A DNA stretch of 64,000 bases from Sciscionella marina DSM 45152 (GCF_000379465.1 NZ_KB905392.1:310001-374000), one strand, 5' to 3'. Positions 1-8,700 are shown, numbered from the stretch's first letter. The notes: generated by a model from the letters alone, not told the origin. Made by a program: numbers and translations.

Positions 1-904
1 GGACGCGCCCGTCGTCGCGGACAACATCGAGGCGCTCGAGTCCGAGGCGATCCACATCTTCCGTGAGGTGGCCGGGGAGTTCGACCGGCCGGTGATCCTG
101 TTCTCCGGCGGCAAGGACTCCACGGTGCTGCTGCACCTGGCGATCAAGGCGTTCTGGCCCGCCCCGGTCCCGTTCCCGCTGCTGCACGTGGACACCGGGC
201 ACAACTTCCCCGAGGTGCTCGAGTTCCGGGACCGGATGGTGGACCGGCACGGGCTGCGGCTGGTCGTCGCGAAGGTGCAGGACTACATCGACGACGGGCG
301 GCTGAGCGAGCGGCCGGACGGCACCCGTAACCCGCTGCAGACAGTCCCGCTGCTGGACGCGATCAACGAGAACCGCTTCGACGCGGTGTTCGGCGGCGGC
401 CGCCGGGACGAGGAGCGCGCCCGGGCGAAGGAGCGGATCTTCAGCCTGCGCAACGCGTTCGGCCAATGGGAACCGCGCAGACAGCGGCCCGAGCTGTGGA
501 ACCTGTACAACGGAAGGCACTCCGCCGGTGAGCACGTGCGAGTGTTCCCACTGTCCAACTGGACCGAGGCCGATGTCTGGCGCTACATCGAGCGCGAGGA
601 CATCGAACTGCCCTCGATCTACTTCGCACACACCCGCGAGGTGTTCGCCCGCGACGGCATGTGGCTGACCGCCGGTCCCTGGGGAGGCCCGCGCGAGGGC
701 GAGACCGTGCACCGCAAACAGGTCCGGTACCGGACCGTCGGGGACGGCTCCTGCACCGGGGCGGTCGAGTCCGGCGCCGATGACGTGGCCTCGGTCATCG
801 CCGAGGTCAGCGCGTCCCGGCTCACCGAACGCGGCGCGACGAGGGCGGACGACCGGATCTCGGAGTCCGCGATGGAGGACCGCAAACGGGAAGGGTACTT
901 CTGA
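1..904 (+). CDS. cysD: Sulfate adenylyltransferase subunit 2 (5' partial)
   Basis: Small subunit of ATP sulfurylase, which with CysN makes adenosine 5'-phosphosulfate from sulfate and ATP. The reading frame is open from base 2, so the first residues lie outside the window; the in-frame methionine at 68 is internal, because the residues before it (LESEAIHIFREVA) are typical CysD N-terminus. A PP-loop SGGKDS lies near visible residue 35, and GGGRRDEERARAKER plus a C-terminal RISESAMEDRKREGYF are family hallmarks. About 300 residues are visible, so only a few are missing. First visible gene of the sulfur operon. Confidence 0.96.
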   Translation, partial: DAPVVADNIEALESEAIHIFREVAGEFDRPVILFSGGKDSTVLLHLAIKAFWPAPVPFPLLHVDTGHNFPEVLEFRDRMVDRHGLRLVVAKVQDYIDDGRLSERPDGTRNPLQTVPLLDAINENRFDAVFGGGRRDEERARAKERIFSLRNAFGQWEPRRQRPELWNLYNGRHSAGEHVRVFPLSNWTEADVWRYIEREDIELPSIYFAHTREVFARDGMWLTAGPWGGPREGETVHRKQVRYRTVGDGSCTGAVESGADDVASVIAEVSASRLTERGATRADDRISESAMEDRKREGYF

Positions 905-906
905 TC

Positions 907-984
907 ATGAGCGAGCTCTGCAGCGAATCATCGATACAGCGCCCGCGCGAAGCGCCGAGCTCCCCCGGGGAGCGAGTGCGATGA
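907..984 (+). CDS. Possible 25-residue ORF between cysD and cysN
   Basis: An ATG two bases after the cysD stop opens a 25-codon frame whose TGA overlaps the cysN ATG (ATGA at 981-984). The peptide is Ser/Arg/Pro-rich with no recognisable domain. It fills the cysD-cysN gap exactly and would couple the translation of cysN. It could equally be the shifted remnant of a longer CysN N-terminus. No homologue is recognised. Confidence 0.3.
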   Translation: MSELCSESSIQRPREAPSSPGERVR

Positions 985-2291
985 GCGACCTTTTGCGGCT
1001 TGCCACCGCGGGCAGCGTCGACGACGGGAAGTCCACCCTCGTCGGCAGGCTGCTCTACGACACGAAATCCGTACTCGCGGACCAGCTCGACGCGGTCACC
1101 CGGGCCAGCGTCGACAAGGGGCTGTCCACTCCGGACCTCTCGCTGCTCGTGGACGGACTGCGCTCGGAACGCGAACAGGGCATCACGATCGATGTGGCCT
1201 ACCGGTACTTCGGCACCCCGAAGCGGTCCTTCGTGCTCGCCGACACCCCGGGCCACGTGCAGTACACCCGCAACACCGTGACCGGGGCGTCCACCGCGCA
1301 GCTGGGCGTGCTGCTGGTGGACGCGCGCAACGGGGTGGTCGAGCAGACCCGGCGGCACGCGACCGTGCTCGCCCTGCTCGGGGTGCCCCGGCTCGTGCTC
1401 GCGGTGAACAAGATCGACCTCGTCGGCTACGATCAGTCCGCGTTCGAGTTGATCGCCAAGGAATTCGCGGCCTACGCCGCCGCGCTCGGCTACACCGACG
1501 AGGCGGTCACCACGATCCCGGTCTCCGCGCTCGTCGGCGACAACGTGGCCGAGTCCTCGGCGAACACCCCCTGGTACACCGGGCCGACCCTGTTGCGGCA
1601 CCTGGAATCGGTGCCCATCGCCACCGATCCGCACGATGCTCCGTTCCGGTTCCCCGTACAGTACGTGATCCGCCCGCGCACTCCGGAATTCCCGGACTAC
1701 CGTGGTTACGCCGGACAGGTGGCCTCGGGGACCGCGACGGTCGGCGACCGGGTGACGGTCGCCTCGAACGGGGCCACCAGCACGATCACCGCCATCGACA
1801 CCTACGACGGCCCGCTGCACTCCGCCGCGACCGGCCGCTCGGTGACCGTCCGGCTCGCCGACGAGATCGACATCTCCCGCGGCGACCTCATCGCGGCCGA
1901 GCCGGATGCCCCGCAGCCGAGCACCGAGATCGAGGCGACCCTGTGCTGGCTCGCGGAAAAGGAGCTGCGTCCAGGCGCCCGGCTACTCGTCAAGCACGGC
2001 ACCAAAACCACCCAGGCCATGCTCGGCGAGCTCACCGCCCGCTTCGACGAGCAGTCACTGTCCTGTGTGGACGCACCGGAAAACTTGTCGCTCAACGAGA
2101 TCGGCCAGGTGCGCCTGCGCGTGGCGGAGCCGCTCCCGGTCGACGACTACCGCACCGATCCGCGCAACGGCTCCTTCATCCTGATCGACGCCGGCGACGG
2201 CTCCACACTCGCCGCCGGGCTGGTCGGCTCCCCACTGCGGGCGCTCACCTCGGCCACCGGCGCGGACACCGACGTCTCCCCCGGACCGTGA
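981..2291 (+). CDS. cysN: Sulfate adenylyltransferase subunit 1 (GTPase)
   Basis: GTP-hydrolysing regulatory subunit of ATP sulfurylase. The ATG at 981 is chosen because it follows a purine-rich GGGGAGCGAG and begins directly before the G1 motif GSVDDGKS (residues 11-18); the frame is open further upstream, but that stretch overlaps cysD. G3 DTPGH is at 88-92 and G4 NKID at 143-146, followed by EF-Tu-like beta-barrel domains. At 436 residues it has no C-terminal APS kinase, so it is not a CysNC fusion. APS is therefore probably reduced directly, or a kinase is encoded elsewhere (inference). Confidence 0.95.
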   Translation: MSDLLRLATAGSVDDGKSTLVGRLLYDTKSVLADQLDAVTRASVDKGLSTPDLSLLVDGLRSEREQGITIDVAYRYFGTPKRSFVLADTPGHVQYTRNTVTGASTAQLGVLLVDARNGVVEQTRRHATVLALLGVPRLVLAVNKIDLVGYDQSAFELIAKEFAAYAAALGYTDEAVTTIPVSALVGDNVAESSANTPWYTGPTLLRHLESVPIATDPHDAPFRFPVQYVIRPRTPEFPDYRGYAGQVASGTATVGDRVTVASNGATSTITAIDTYDGPLHSAATGRSVTVRLADEIDISRGDLIAAEPDAPQPSTEIEATLCWLAEKELRPGARLLVKHGTKTTQAMLGELTARFDEQSLSCVDAPENLSLNEIGQVRLRVAEPLPVDDYRTDPRNGSFILIDAGDGSTLAAGLVGSPLRALTSATGADTDVSPGP

Positions 2292-2301
2292 GGACCGAAC
2301 C

Positions 2302-3366
2302 GTGAACCGGCGCCGAGCCCGTCCGTCCGCGCTACTGGCCGCGGCCCTCCTGTTGCTGATCGCCGCCGGGTGCACCCGCATCCAGCGCACCGATGAGGCC
2401 GAGCGGGTACCCGACCAGGGCCCCGCCGCGGAGCTGCGGCTCGGCTATTTCCCGAACGTCACCCACGCCGCCGCGCTGATCGGCACCGGCAAGGACCTGT
2501 TCACGAACCGGCTCGGCAAGACCAAGCTCACCCCGGTCCAGTTCAACGCCGGACCAGACGAGGTCGGCGCGCTGCTCGGTGGTTCGCTGGACGCCGGGTT
2601 CATCGGTTCCGGGCCGGCCATCAACGCGTTCAGCAAGTCCGAGGGCAGCGCGGTGCGGATGATCGCGGGCGCCACGAGCCGGGGAGCGCAGCTGGTGGTG
2701 CGCCCCGAGATCCGCACCCCGGATCAGTTGCGCGGCAAGACGATCGCCACCCCGCAGGTCGGCAACACCCAGGACGTCTCGGCGAAGAAATGGCTCGCGA
2801 CCAAGGGACTGACCGGCAAGGTCAACATCACCAGCATGCAGAACTCCCAGACGCTCAACGCCTTCCGCTCCGGCGAGGTACAGGCGGCCTGGTTACCGGA
2901 GCCGTGGAGCTCGCGTCTGGTGCTCGACGCCGGGGCGAAAGTGCTGCTCGACGAGAGCTCGCTGTGGCCCGGTGGACAGTTCCCCACCACGGTGCTCGTA
3001 GTGCGCACCGAATTCCTGCACGCGCATCCGGAAACCGTGCGCGCCCTGCTGCGCGGCGAACTCGACGCGATCGACTATGCCGAACGGGATCCGGCGGGCG
3101 CCAAGGCCGAGGTCAACGCGCAACTGAAGAAGCTGACCGGGAAATCCTTGTCCGGCAAGGTGATCGACCGAGCATGGGCGGACATCACAGTGTCCGCCGA
3201 TCCGCTCTGTTCCCGGTTCCCCGCACTGGCCCGCGACCAGCAGACCGCGGGAATCACCGCGCGTTCCCCCGAGGTCTCCGGAATGGCCGATCTGCGGGCG
3301 CTCAACGAGGTCCGCGCGCAGGTACACCAACCGACCATCAGCTCAGCTGGGCTCGACAAGAAGTGA
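2302..3366 (+). CDS. Sulfonate/nitrate-type ABC transporter substrate-binding lipoprotein
   Basis: Extracytoplasmic binding protein of the SsuA/TauA/NrtA class. GTG start, positively charged n-region, hydrophobic core and a lipobox IAAGC with the lipid-modified cysteine at residue 24. The mature part opens with LRLGYFPNVTHAAAL and includes the GFIGSGPAIN and AWLPEPWSS segments usual in this fold. Ten bases separate it from cysN, and the ATPase and permease follow. The position inside a sulfate-activation operon suggests a sulfonate or other sulfur source, but the ligand cannot be read from sequence. Confidence 0.9.
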   Translation: MNRRRARPSALLAAALLLLIAAGCTRIQRTDEAERVPDQGPAAELRLGYFPNVTHAAALIGTGKDLFTNRLGKTKLTPVQFNAGPDEVGALLGGSLDAGFIGSGPAINAFSKSEGSAVRMIAGATSRGAQLVVRPEIRTPDQLRGKTIATPQVGNTQDVSAKKWLATKGLTGKVNITSMQNSQTLNAFRSGEVQAAWLPEPWSSRLVLDAGAKVLLDESSLWPGGQFPTTVLVVRTEFLHAHPETVRALLRGELDAIDYAERDPAGAKAEVNAQLKKLTGKSLSGKVIDRAWADITVSADPLCSRFPALARDQQTAGITARSPEVSGMADLRALNEVRAQVHQPTISSAGLDKK

Positions 3367-3376
3367 GGGCGAGACG

Positions 3377-4168
3377 ATGACCGCGATCATGGACGAGCTG
3401 ACCGATCCGATCCGGACGAACGCCGTGCGCATCGAGCGGGTCTCGAAGTCGTTCAGCGCCGAGGTGCACGCGCTCGACCAGGTTGACCTCGATGTTGCTC
3501 CGGGCGAATTCGTGTGCCTGCTCGGTGCTTCCGGCTGTGGGAAGACCACCCTGCTCAACCTCGTCGCCGGGCTGGACCGGCCGAGTGACGGGCGCATCGA
3601 GCTCGCCACCGGGCGGCCCGCGGTGATGTTCCAGGAATCCGCACTGCTGCCCTGGCTCACCGCGGCGCGCAATGTGGAACTGCCGCTCAAACTCGCCGGA
3701 ATCCCGCGCGGGCAACGCAAACAGCGCGTCGAGCAGCTGCTCGAACTGGTGCGCCTCGGCGGGCTCGGCCGCAAGCGCCCGCACGAACTCTCCGGCGGGA
3801 TGCGCCAGCGGGTCGCGCTCGCCCGCGCCCTGGCCTCCACCGTGGACAGCGCGGAGTCCGGAACCGCCAAGGATGTCCTGTTGCTCATGGACGAACCGTT
3901 CTCCGCGCTGGACGCGATCACCCGGGATGTGCTGCAGTCCGAGCTGATCCGGGTCTGGGCGCAGACCGGTGCCTCGGTGCTGTTCGTGACCCACGATGTC
4001 CGCGAGGCGGTGCGGCTCGGCCAGCGGGTGGTGTTGCTGTCCTCCCGGCCGGGCAAGGTCGTCCGGGACTGGCACACCGCGGACACGGACCCGGACAGTG
4101 AACCGGAACTCGTCGACGAGATCAACGGCGCATTGCGCGAGGTGATCAGTGCCCACGCAACCTCCTGA
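3377..4168 (+). CDS. Sulfonate/nitrate-type ABC transporter ATPase
   Basis: SsuB/TauB-like nucleotide-binding protein, 263 residues. Walker A GASGCGKTT at 50-58, Q-loop MFQES near 84-88, signature LSGGMRQR at 138-145, Walker B VLLLMDEP at 167-174 and H-loop THD at 205-207. An extra acidic/serine stretch (TVDSAESGTAKD) lies between the signature and Walker B, which is unusual for the family. The last 20 bases overlap the permease gene, indicating translational coupling. Confidence 0.94.
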   Translation: MTAIMDELTDPIRTNAVRIERVSKSFSAEVHALDQVDLDVAPGEFVCLLGASGCGKTTLLNLVAGLDRPSDGRIELATGRPAVMFQESALLPWLTAARNVELPLKLAGIPRGQRKQRVEQLLELVRLGGLGRKRPHELSGGMRQRVALARALASTVDSAESGTAKDVLLLMDEPFSALDAITRDVLQSELIRVWAQTGASVLFVTHDVREAVRLGQRVVLLSSRPGKVVRDWHTADTDPDSEPELVDEINGALREVISAHATS

Positions 4169-5033
4169 CACGGTCGGTGAATTCGAGGCGGGCCTCGACG
4201 CACTGGACACTCCGGTGCGACAGCAGGCGAACGCGGCCGCGCGGACCCGGAAGTTCCTGCGCGTCGTCGTGCCCCCACTCGTGGCGCTCGTCGGGATCAT
4301 CGCGATCTGGCAGCTGCTGTGGGCGCTGGCCTTCTGGCCGGAGTACCAGCTGCCCGCCCCGCTCACGGTGTGGGACGAGCTGTGGGCGCGGCTGCACACC
4401 GGCGAGGTGTTCGCGATCCTGTGGACCTCGTTGCACCGCGCGGTGCTCGGTTTCCTGATCGGCGTGGTCATCGCGACCCCGCTCGGCCTGCTCGTGGCGA
4501 AGGTGAACGTGGTGCGCCGGGCGATCGGCCCACTGCTGACCGGACTGCAGAGCCTGCCCTCGGTCGCCTGGGTGCCCGCGGCCATCTTGTGGTTCGGCGT
4601 CACCCCGACCGCCATCTACGTCGTCGTGCTGCTCGGTTCGGTGCCCTCGATCGCCAACGGGCTCGTCTCCGGGATCGACCAGATACCACCGATCCTGCCC
4701 AGGGTCGGCAAGGCACTCGGCGCGGGCCGAATGGCCGCGGCGCGCCACATCCTGTTGCCCGCCGCCCTTCCCGGCTATCTCGCCGGGCTCAAACAGGGCT
4801 GGGCCTTTTCCTGGCGTTCCCTGATGGCCGCCGAGATCATCGCCCGCTCCCCGCAGCTGGGCAAGGGGCTCGGCGCCTACCTCGACGACGGCCGCTCGTT
4901 CTCCGATATGCCGACCGTGATCGCGGCGATCGCGCTGATCCTCATCGTGGGCATCGGTATCGAACTGCTCGCCTTCCGGCCCGCGGAGCGCTCGGTGCTG
5001 CGCGCACGGGGCCTGTCCGGAGCACCGCAATGA
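4149..5033 (+). CDS. Sulfonate/nitrate-type ABC transporter permease
   Basis: SsuC-like inner-membrane permease of 294 residues with a ~40-residue cytoplasmic N-terminus followed by about six hydrophobic segments. The EAA loop is represented by the AAARHILLPAALPGYLAGLK region, which docks the ATPase. GTG start inside the 3' end of the ATPase gene; its stop overlaps the next ATG (ATGA at 5030-5033). Completes a standard three-part importer with the two preceding genes. Confidence 0.93.
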   Translation: MPTQPPDTVGEFEAGLDALDTPVRQQANAAARTRKFLRVVVPPLVALVGIIAIWQLLWALAFWPEYQLPAPLTVWDELWARLHTGEVFAILWTSLHRAVLGFLIGVVIATPLGLLVAKVNVVRRAIGPLLTGLQSLPSVAWVPAAILWFGVTPTAIYVVVLLGSVPSIANGLVSGIDQIPPILPRVGKALGAGRMAAARHILLPAALPGYLAGLKQGWAFSWRSLMAAEIIARSPQLGKGLGAYLDDGRSFSDMPTVIAAIALILIVGIGIELLAFRPAERSVLRARGLSGAPQ

Positions 5034-5737
5034 ACGCGCCGCTGATCGCCGTCGCGCACGGCAGCCGCGATCCTCGCTCGGCCGCCACGATCACCACACT
5101 CGTGGACACCGTGCGGGCCCGGGCACCGTGGCTGGATGTGCGGGTGGCCTTCCTCGAACTGTCCGAGCCACGCTTGCCCGAGGTGCTCGAGCAGCTGCAC
5201 GCCGAGGGACACCGGCGCGCCGTGGTGGTGCCGCTGCTGCTCGGTGAGGCCTACCACGCCACCGTCGACGTTCCCCGGATCGCCGCCGAGGCACCGCTCG
5301 AAGTCAGCACCGCACCTGTGCTCGGACCCGACCGGCGGCTGGAAACCGTTGCCTGGCAACGGCTCGAGCGTACCGGTGCCGGGGAAACCGACGGGATCGT
5401 GCTCGCCGCGGCCGGTTCCTCCTTCGAACAGGCCAACGATCTGGTCCGGGCGACCGCGCGGCGCTGGTCGGACCGGCTGCCCACGGTCGCCGCGTTCGCC
5501 TCGGCGGGCGCCCCGAAACTGCCCGAGGCCGTGGAAACCCTGCGTGCGGCGGGTACCCGGCGCATCGTGGTGGCCTCCTGGTTCCTTGCCCCCGGCCTGC
5601 TGCCGGACCGCATCGCCGGGCAAGCGCGTTCCTGCGGGGCACCGGTCGCCGATCCACTCGGGGTGCATCCCTCGGTCGCCGCCGTCGTGCTCGACCGCTA
5701 CCTTGCCGCGACGGCGCGCGATACGCTCGCGGCATGA
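5030..5737 (+). CDS. Sirohydrochlorin chelatase (CbiX/SirB-like)
   Basis: Inserts Fe2+ (or Co2+) into sirohydrochlorin; siroheme is the cofactor of sulfite reductase, which explains its place in the operon. 235 residues with two CbiX-like halves. The N-terminal metal-binding motif AHGSRDP is at 9-15, and a second conserved histidine (YHATVDVP, H76) is present. The ATG at 5030 overlaps the permease stop; the frame is open far upstream but only as a shadow of the permease. Cobalt chelatase activity cannot be excluded. Confidence 0.9.
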   Translation: MNAPLIAVAHGSRDPRSAATITTLVDTVRARAPWLDVRVAFLELSEPRLPEVLEQLHAEGHRRAVVVPLLLGEAYHATVDVPRIAAEAPLEVSTAPVLGPDRRLETVAWQRLERTGAGETDGIVLAAAGSSFEQANDLVRATARRWSDRLPTVAAFASAGAPKLPEAVETLRAAGTRRIVVASWFLAPGLLPDRIAGQARSCGAPVADPLGVHPSVAAVVLDRYLAATARDTLAA

Positions 5738-6504
5738 CGGAGCTTGTGCACTACACGGTCTCGGACGGCATCGCGACGATCACGCTGGACTCGCAGCACA
5801 ACCGCAACGCCCTGTCCAGGCAGCTGCGCGGGGAACTGCGCGCAGCGCTGAGCGGCGCACAGCAGGACGAGGCCGTGCGGGTGATCGTGCTCACCCACGA
5901 GGGACCGGTCTTCTGTTCCGGCATGGACCTCAAAGAGGCGGGCGGGGCAGGCGCCGAGGACCAGGGCGTCAACGAATTCCCGGCCATCCTCGACCAGCTG
6001 TGGACCTCCGAGACCCCGGTCGTGGTGCGGCTGGCCGGCCCGGCGCGGGCGGGCGGGGTCGGCATGATCGCCGCCGCGGACATCGTCGTCGCCGCCGATG
6101 AGGTCAACTTCGCCTTCAGCGAGGTGCGCATCGGCGTCGTGCCGGCGCTCATCTCCGCCACCGTGCTTCCCCGGCTCCTCCCCCGGCCCGCGCACGAACT
6201 GCTGCTCACCGGCGCGCCGTTCAGCGCGGCACGGGCCGCCGAGATCGGGCTGATCAACTCCGCCGTCGCAGCGGGCGAACTCGACGCCGAGGTGAGCAGG
6301 TTCACCGAATCCCTGACCCTCGCCGCACCGAACGCACTCGCCGCGACGAAGCGCCTGCTGCGCGGTGAACGGGCCACCAACCCGGCCGACGACTTCCCCC
6401 GGCTGCTCGAGCTCTCCGCCAAGCACTTCGCCAGCGAGGAGGGCCAGGAAGGGATCCACGCGTTCGCCGAGAAGCGCAAGCCCTCCTGGGTGCCCGGCCA
6501 GTAG
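5734..6504 (+). CDS. Enoyl-CoA hydratase/isomerase family protein
   Basis: Crotonase-fold protein of 256 residues. The oxyanion-hole segment VFCSGMDLKEAG lies at 59-70, and the second conserved block is AGGVGMIAAADIVVAADEVNFAFSEV, cited here in part as GGVGMIAAADI. The start overlaps the chelatase stop (ATGA), so it is translated with the sulfur operon although no sulfur role is known. The exact CoA-ester substrate cannot be assigned. Confidence 0.9.
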   Translation: MTELVHYTVSDGIATITLDSQHNRNALSRQLRGELRAALSGAQQDEAVRVIVLTHEGPVFCSGMDLKEAGGAGAEDQGVNEFPAILDQLWTSETPVVVRLAGPARAGGVGMIAAADIVVAADEVNFAFSEVRIGVVPALISATVLPRLLPRPAHELLLTGAPFSAARAAEIGLINSAVAAGELDAEVSRFTESLTLAAPNALAATKRLLRGERATNPADDFPRLLELSAKHFASEEGQEGIHAFAEKRKPSWVPGQ

Positions 6505-6519
6505 TCGGCGCCTTCCGAT

Positions 6520-7104
6520 GTGAACGACGCTCCTGATGCACGGGGAGATCCGGCTCTGCTCGCCGCATTTCCCCGTCACCTGGCGCCGATCACCGCACCG
6601 ATCTTCGCCGAACTCCCGGAGACCTGCCTCGCTCCTATCGAGCCGATCGCGAGGACCGGCTCACGGTGGTCCGACCCTGCGCGCCCGGTATGGCCCGATC
6701 CATCGGTGGAGGGCGAGAAACCGCGGATCCCGTATCGGATCTACAACCCGGAGCCATCGGAAACGTTCCTGGCCGATCTCGACGTGCTCGAACGGCTGCT
6801 GCTCGCGTGTCTGTACACGAGAAACCATGATGGATTCGTCCGGCAACGCAACCTCGCGCCATCTGAATTCGGATGAGCCTTGGATGATCCCGTTCATTGT
6901 TCAGCTACTCGGCGAAATTTCGATTCGTTCTTCGGGCAGAATCCGGAATTCATCGCCCTGACCGAATTCCGCGCCACCAGTTATCGGAACCGCTACTACC
7001 GGGCGCGATACTCGCGCGCAACGGACCCCCGGGCTGGCCGCTCTCCACGGCTCGCGTGTGAGCAGGTCATGACTCACCTCACATTCTCTTGGCGCCGTCG
7101 CTAA
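6520..7104 (+). pseudogene. Frameshifted conserved hypothetical gene
   Basis: A GTG-started frame (118 codons) ends at 6876 just after ERLLLACLYTRNHDGFVRQ. The next bases in another frame read SDEPWMIPFIVQLLGE (about 6862-6919), and the first frame then resumes with FFGQNPEFIALTEF and a Tyr/Arg-rich tail. The three pieces look like consecutive parts of one protein split by two compensating shifts. Function not recognised. Its tail overlaps the barstar gene on the other strand by 4 bp. Confidence 0.6.
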
Positions 7105-7433
7105 TCCACGAGCACCACGCGCAACAGCGGGCGCTGCGTGAGCGCGTCCACGAGGGTGTCCCGGATCGCCGCGTAGGCACCGGGATCGGCCTCGGCGAGC
7201 GCGCGGGTGCCGGTCCACACGAGCACGTGCTGCCCCTCGGGCAGCCAGGACAGGTCGATGAGGCAGTCGAAGAGCGCGTCGAGGTTGCCCCCGAACCAGG
7301 ACGGGAAGGCGAGCGCTTCGGCAATCCCGGCGAGGGCCTGCTGCTTGGAGCCCGGCGCGCGCAGCTGGTGCGCGATCTCACCGGGACGCACCGCTTCGCG
7401 TTCGGAGTCCGCGTGACTCAGTTCATTTGCCAA
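7101..7433 (-). CDS. Barstar-like protein
   Basis: 110 residues resembling the barstar (RNase inhibitor) fold: the SKQQALAGIAEALAFPSWFGGNLDALFDCL region corresponds to the helix and the conserved FGxNxDAL barnase-contact turn (FGGNLDAL). The start is TTG at 7433, chosen because it overlaps the preceding peptide's stop; a later start would cut conserved residues little. No barnase-like RNase is encoded nearby, so it may inhibit a remote RNase or have a different partner (inference). Confidence 0.8.
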   Translation of the reverse strand: MANELSHADSEREAVRPGEIAHQLRAPGSKQQALAGIAEALAFPSWFGGNLDALFDCLIDLSWLPEGQHVLVWTGTRALAEADPGAYAAIRDTLVDALTQRPLLRVVLVD

Positions 7434-7512
7434 GGCCGACCCACCAACCGAGTACGACGATCACCGCGAGCGCGATGAGGGCGAAGGCGACCCGCCCGCG
7501 TGAGGAATTCAC
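7423..7512 (-). CDS. 29-residue single-span membrane peptide
   Basis: GTG at 7512 overlaps the stop of the upstream 58-residue gene (GTGA), and its own TGA overlaps the start of the barstar gene. After a short basic start (NSSRGR) it is one hydrophobic helix, VAFALIALAVIVVLGWWVGL. Too short for routine gene callers, but the two overlaps argue it is translated. Function unknown. Confidence 0.6.
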   Translation of the reverse strand: MNSSRGRVAFALIALAVIVVLGWWVGLGK

Positions 7513-7685
7513 GAGTCCCTCCGATGAATAAGCCTGCCGAGCCAGCCCGCGACCCGGTCGGCGGCGAACGCGACGACGGCGCACACGGGTACCAGCACGA
7601 TCATCACGAGGGCGAACTGCATCCAGAACTGCAGCCCGGTCAGCCACAGCGCGAACTGGTTCCACCACTCGAACACGCTTCGCAT
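7509..7685 (-). CDS. 58-residue membrane protein
   Basis: ATG at 7685, 58 codons. An aromatic-rich N-terminus (FEWWNQFALWLTGLQFW) is followed by a hydrophobic helix at about residues 20-42 and a basic tail (GRLIHRRDS). First gene of a three-gene overlapping set ending in the barstar-like gene, and divergent from the oxidoreductase at 7735. Function not recognised. Confidence 0.65.
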   Translation of the reverse strand: MRSVFEWWNQFALWLTGLQFWMQFALVMIVLVPVCAVVAFAADRVAGWLGRLIHRRDS

Positions 7686-7734
7686 CGTACGCGGGTGGTG
7701 CCCAAGCCCGCCCAGGTATGTAAGAGTGACCCCT

Positions 7735-8700
7735 ATGTTCGCCGTATATGCAGCCAAACCGAACAAAGAAGACCCGCTCGCCGCACTGGAGATCGGTGAG
7801 CGACCGAAACCGGTGGCCCCGGAGGGCTGGGTCAAGGTCGACGTGAAGGCCGCGAGCCTCAACATGCACGACCTCTGGACCCTGCGTGGGGTGGGGATCA
7901 AAGAGGACCAGTTCCCGATGATCCTGGGCTGTGACGGGGCGGGCGTCCTGGAGGACGGCACCGAGGTGGTGCTGCACTCGGTGGTGCCCTCCCCCGGCTG
8001 GGTCGCCGACGAGACCCTCGATCCGAAGCGCACCCTGCTCACCGAGAAGCACCAGGGTACTTTCGCCGATTCGGTCATCGTTCCGGAGCGCAATGTGCTG
8101 CCCAAGCCCGCCGAACTCAGCTTCGCGGAGGCCGCCTGCATGGGCACCGCCTGGCTGACCGCCTACCGGATGCTGTTCGTGAAGTCGGGTCTGCGCCCCG
8201 GCCAGACGATGCTCGTCCAGGGCGCCTCCGGCGGGGTGTCCACCGCGCTGATCGCCCTCGGCAAGGCCGCGGGCCTGCGGGTCTGGGTCACCGGCCGCAG
8301 CGCGGACAAGCGCGCGATCGCCGAAGGCCTCGGCGCGGACGCCACCTTCGAGTCGGGAGCACGGCTGCCCGAGCGGGTCGACGGCGTCTTCGAGACCGTG
8401 GGCAAGGCGACCTGGTCGCATTCGCTGAAGTCCCTCAAACCGGGCGGCGCGCTGGTGATCTCCGGTGCGACGAGCGGGGACGCCACCGCGGCCGAGCTGC
8501 AGCGCATCTTCTTCCTCCAGCTGCGCGTGATCGGTTCCACCATGGGCACCAGGGACGAGCTCGGCTCGCTGCTCTCGTTCTGCGCGCTGACCGGGATCCG
8601 CCCGGCGATCGGCACCGAGACGCCGATGAGCGAGGCGCGCACGGCCATGCAGTCGATGCTGGACGGGGAGACCGCGGGCAAGATCGTTCTCACCCGCTAG
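7735..8700 (+). CDS. Zinc-type alcohol dehydrogenase/quinone oxidoreductase (MDR superfamily)
   Basis: 321-residue medium-chain reductase. An N-terminal GroES-like domain (SLNMHDLWTLRGVG) leads to a Rossmann domain with the nucleotide-binding motif QGASGGVSTALIALGKAAG near residue 160. ATG at 7735 is preferred over the in-frame GTG nine bases upstream because homologous proteins begin near MFAVYA. The usual structural zinc cysteines are not evident, suggesting a zinc-free NADPH-dependent reductase. Substrate unknown. Confidence 0.88.
   Translation: MFAVYAAKPNKEDPLAALEIGERPKPVAPEGWVKVDVKAASLNMHDLWTLRGVGIKEDQFPMILGCDGAGVLEDGTEVVLHSVVPSPGWVADETLDPKRTLLTEKHQGTFADSVIVPERNVLPKPAELSFAEAACMGTAWLTAYRMLFVKSGLRPGQTMLVQGASGGVSTALIALGKAAGLRVWVTGRSADKRAIAEGLGADATFESGARLPERVDGVFETVGKATWSHSLKSLKPGGALVISGATSGDATAAELQRIFFLQLRVIGSTMGTRDELGSLLSFCALTGIRPAIGTETPMSEARTAMQSMLDGETAGKIVLTR

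Noticed and set aside
981-2291. A CysNC fusion (APS kinase attached to CysN)
   Set aside because: The protein ends at 436 residues after the beta-barrel domains; no P-loop of an APS kinase follows before the stop.
4319-5029. Long ORF upstream of the chelatase in the same frame
   Set aside because: It is the shadow of the permease in another frame, very Arg/Pro-rich, and the chelatase starts at 5030.
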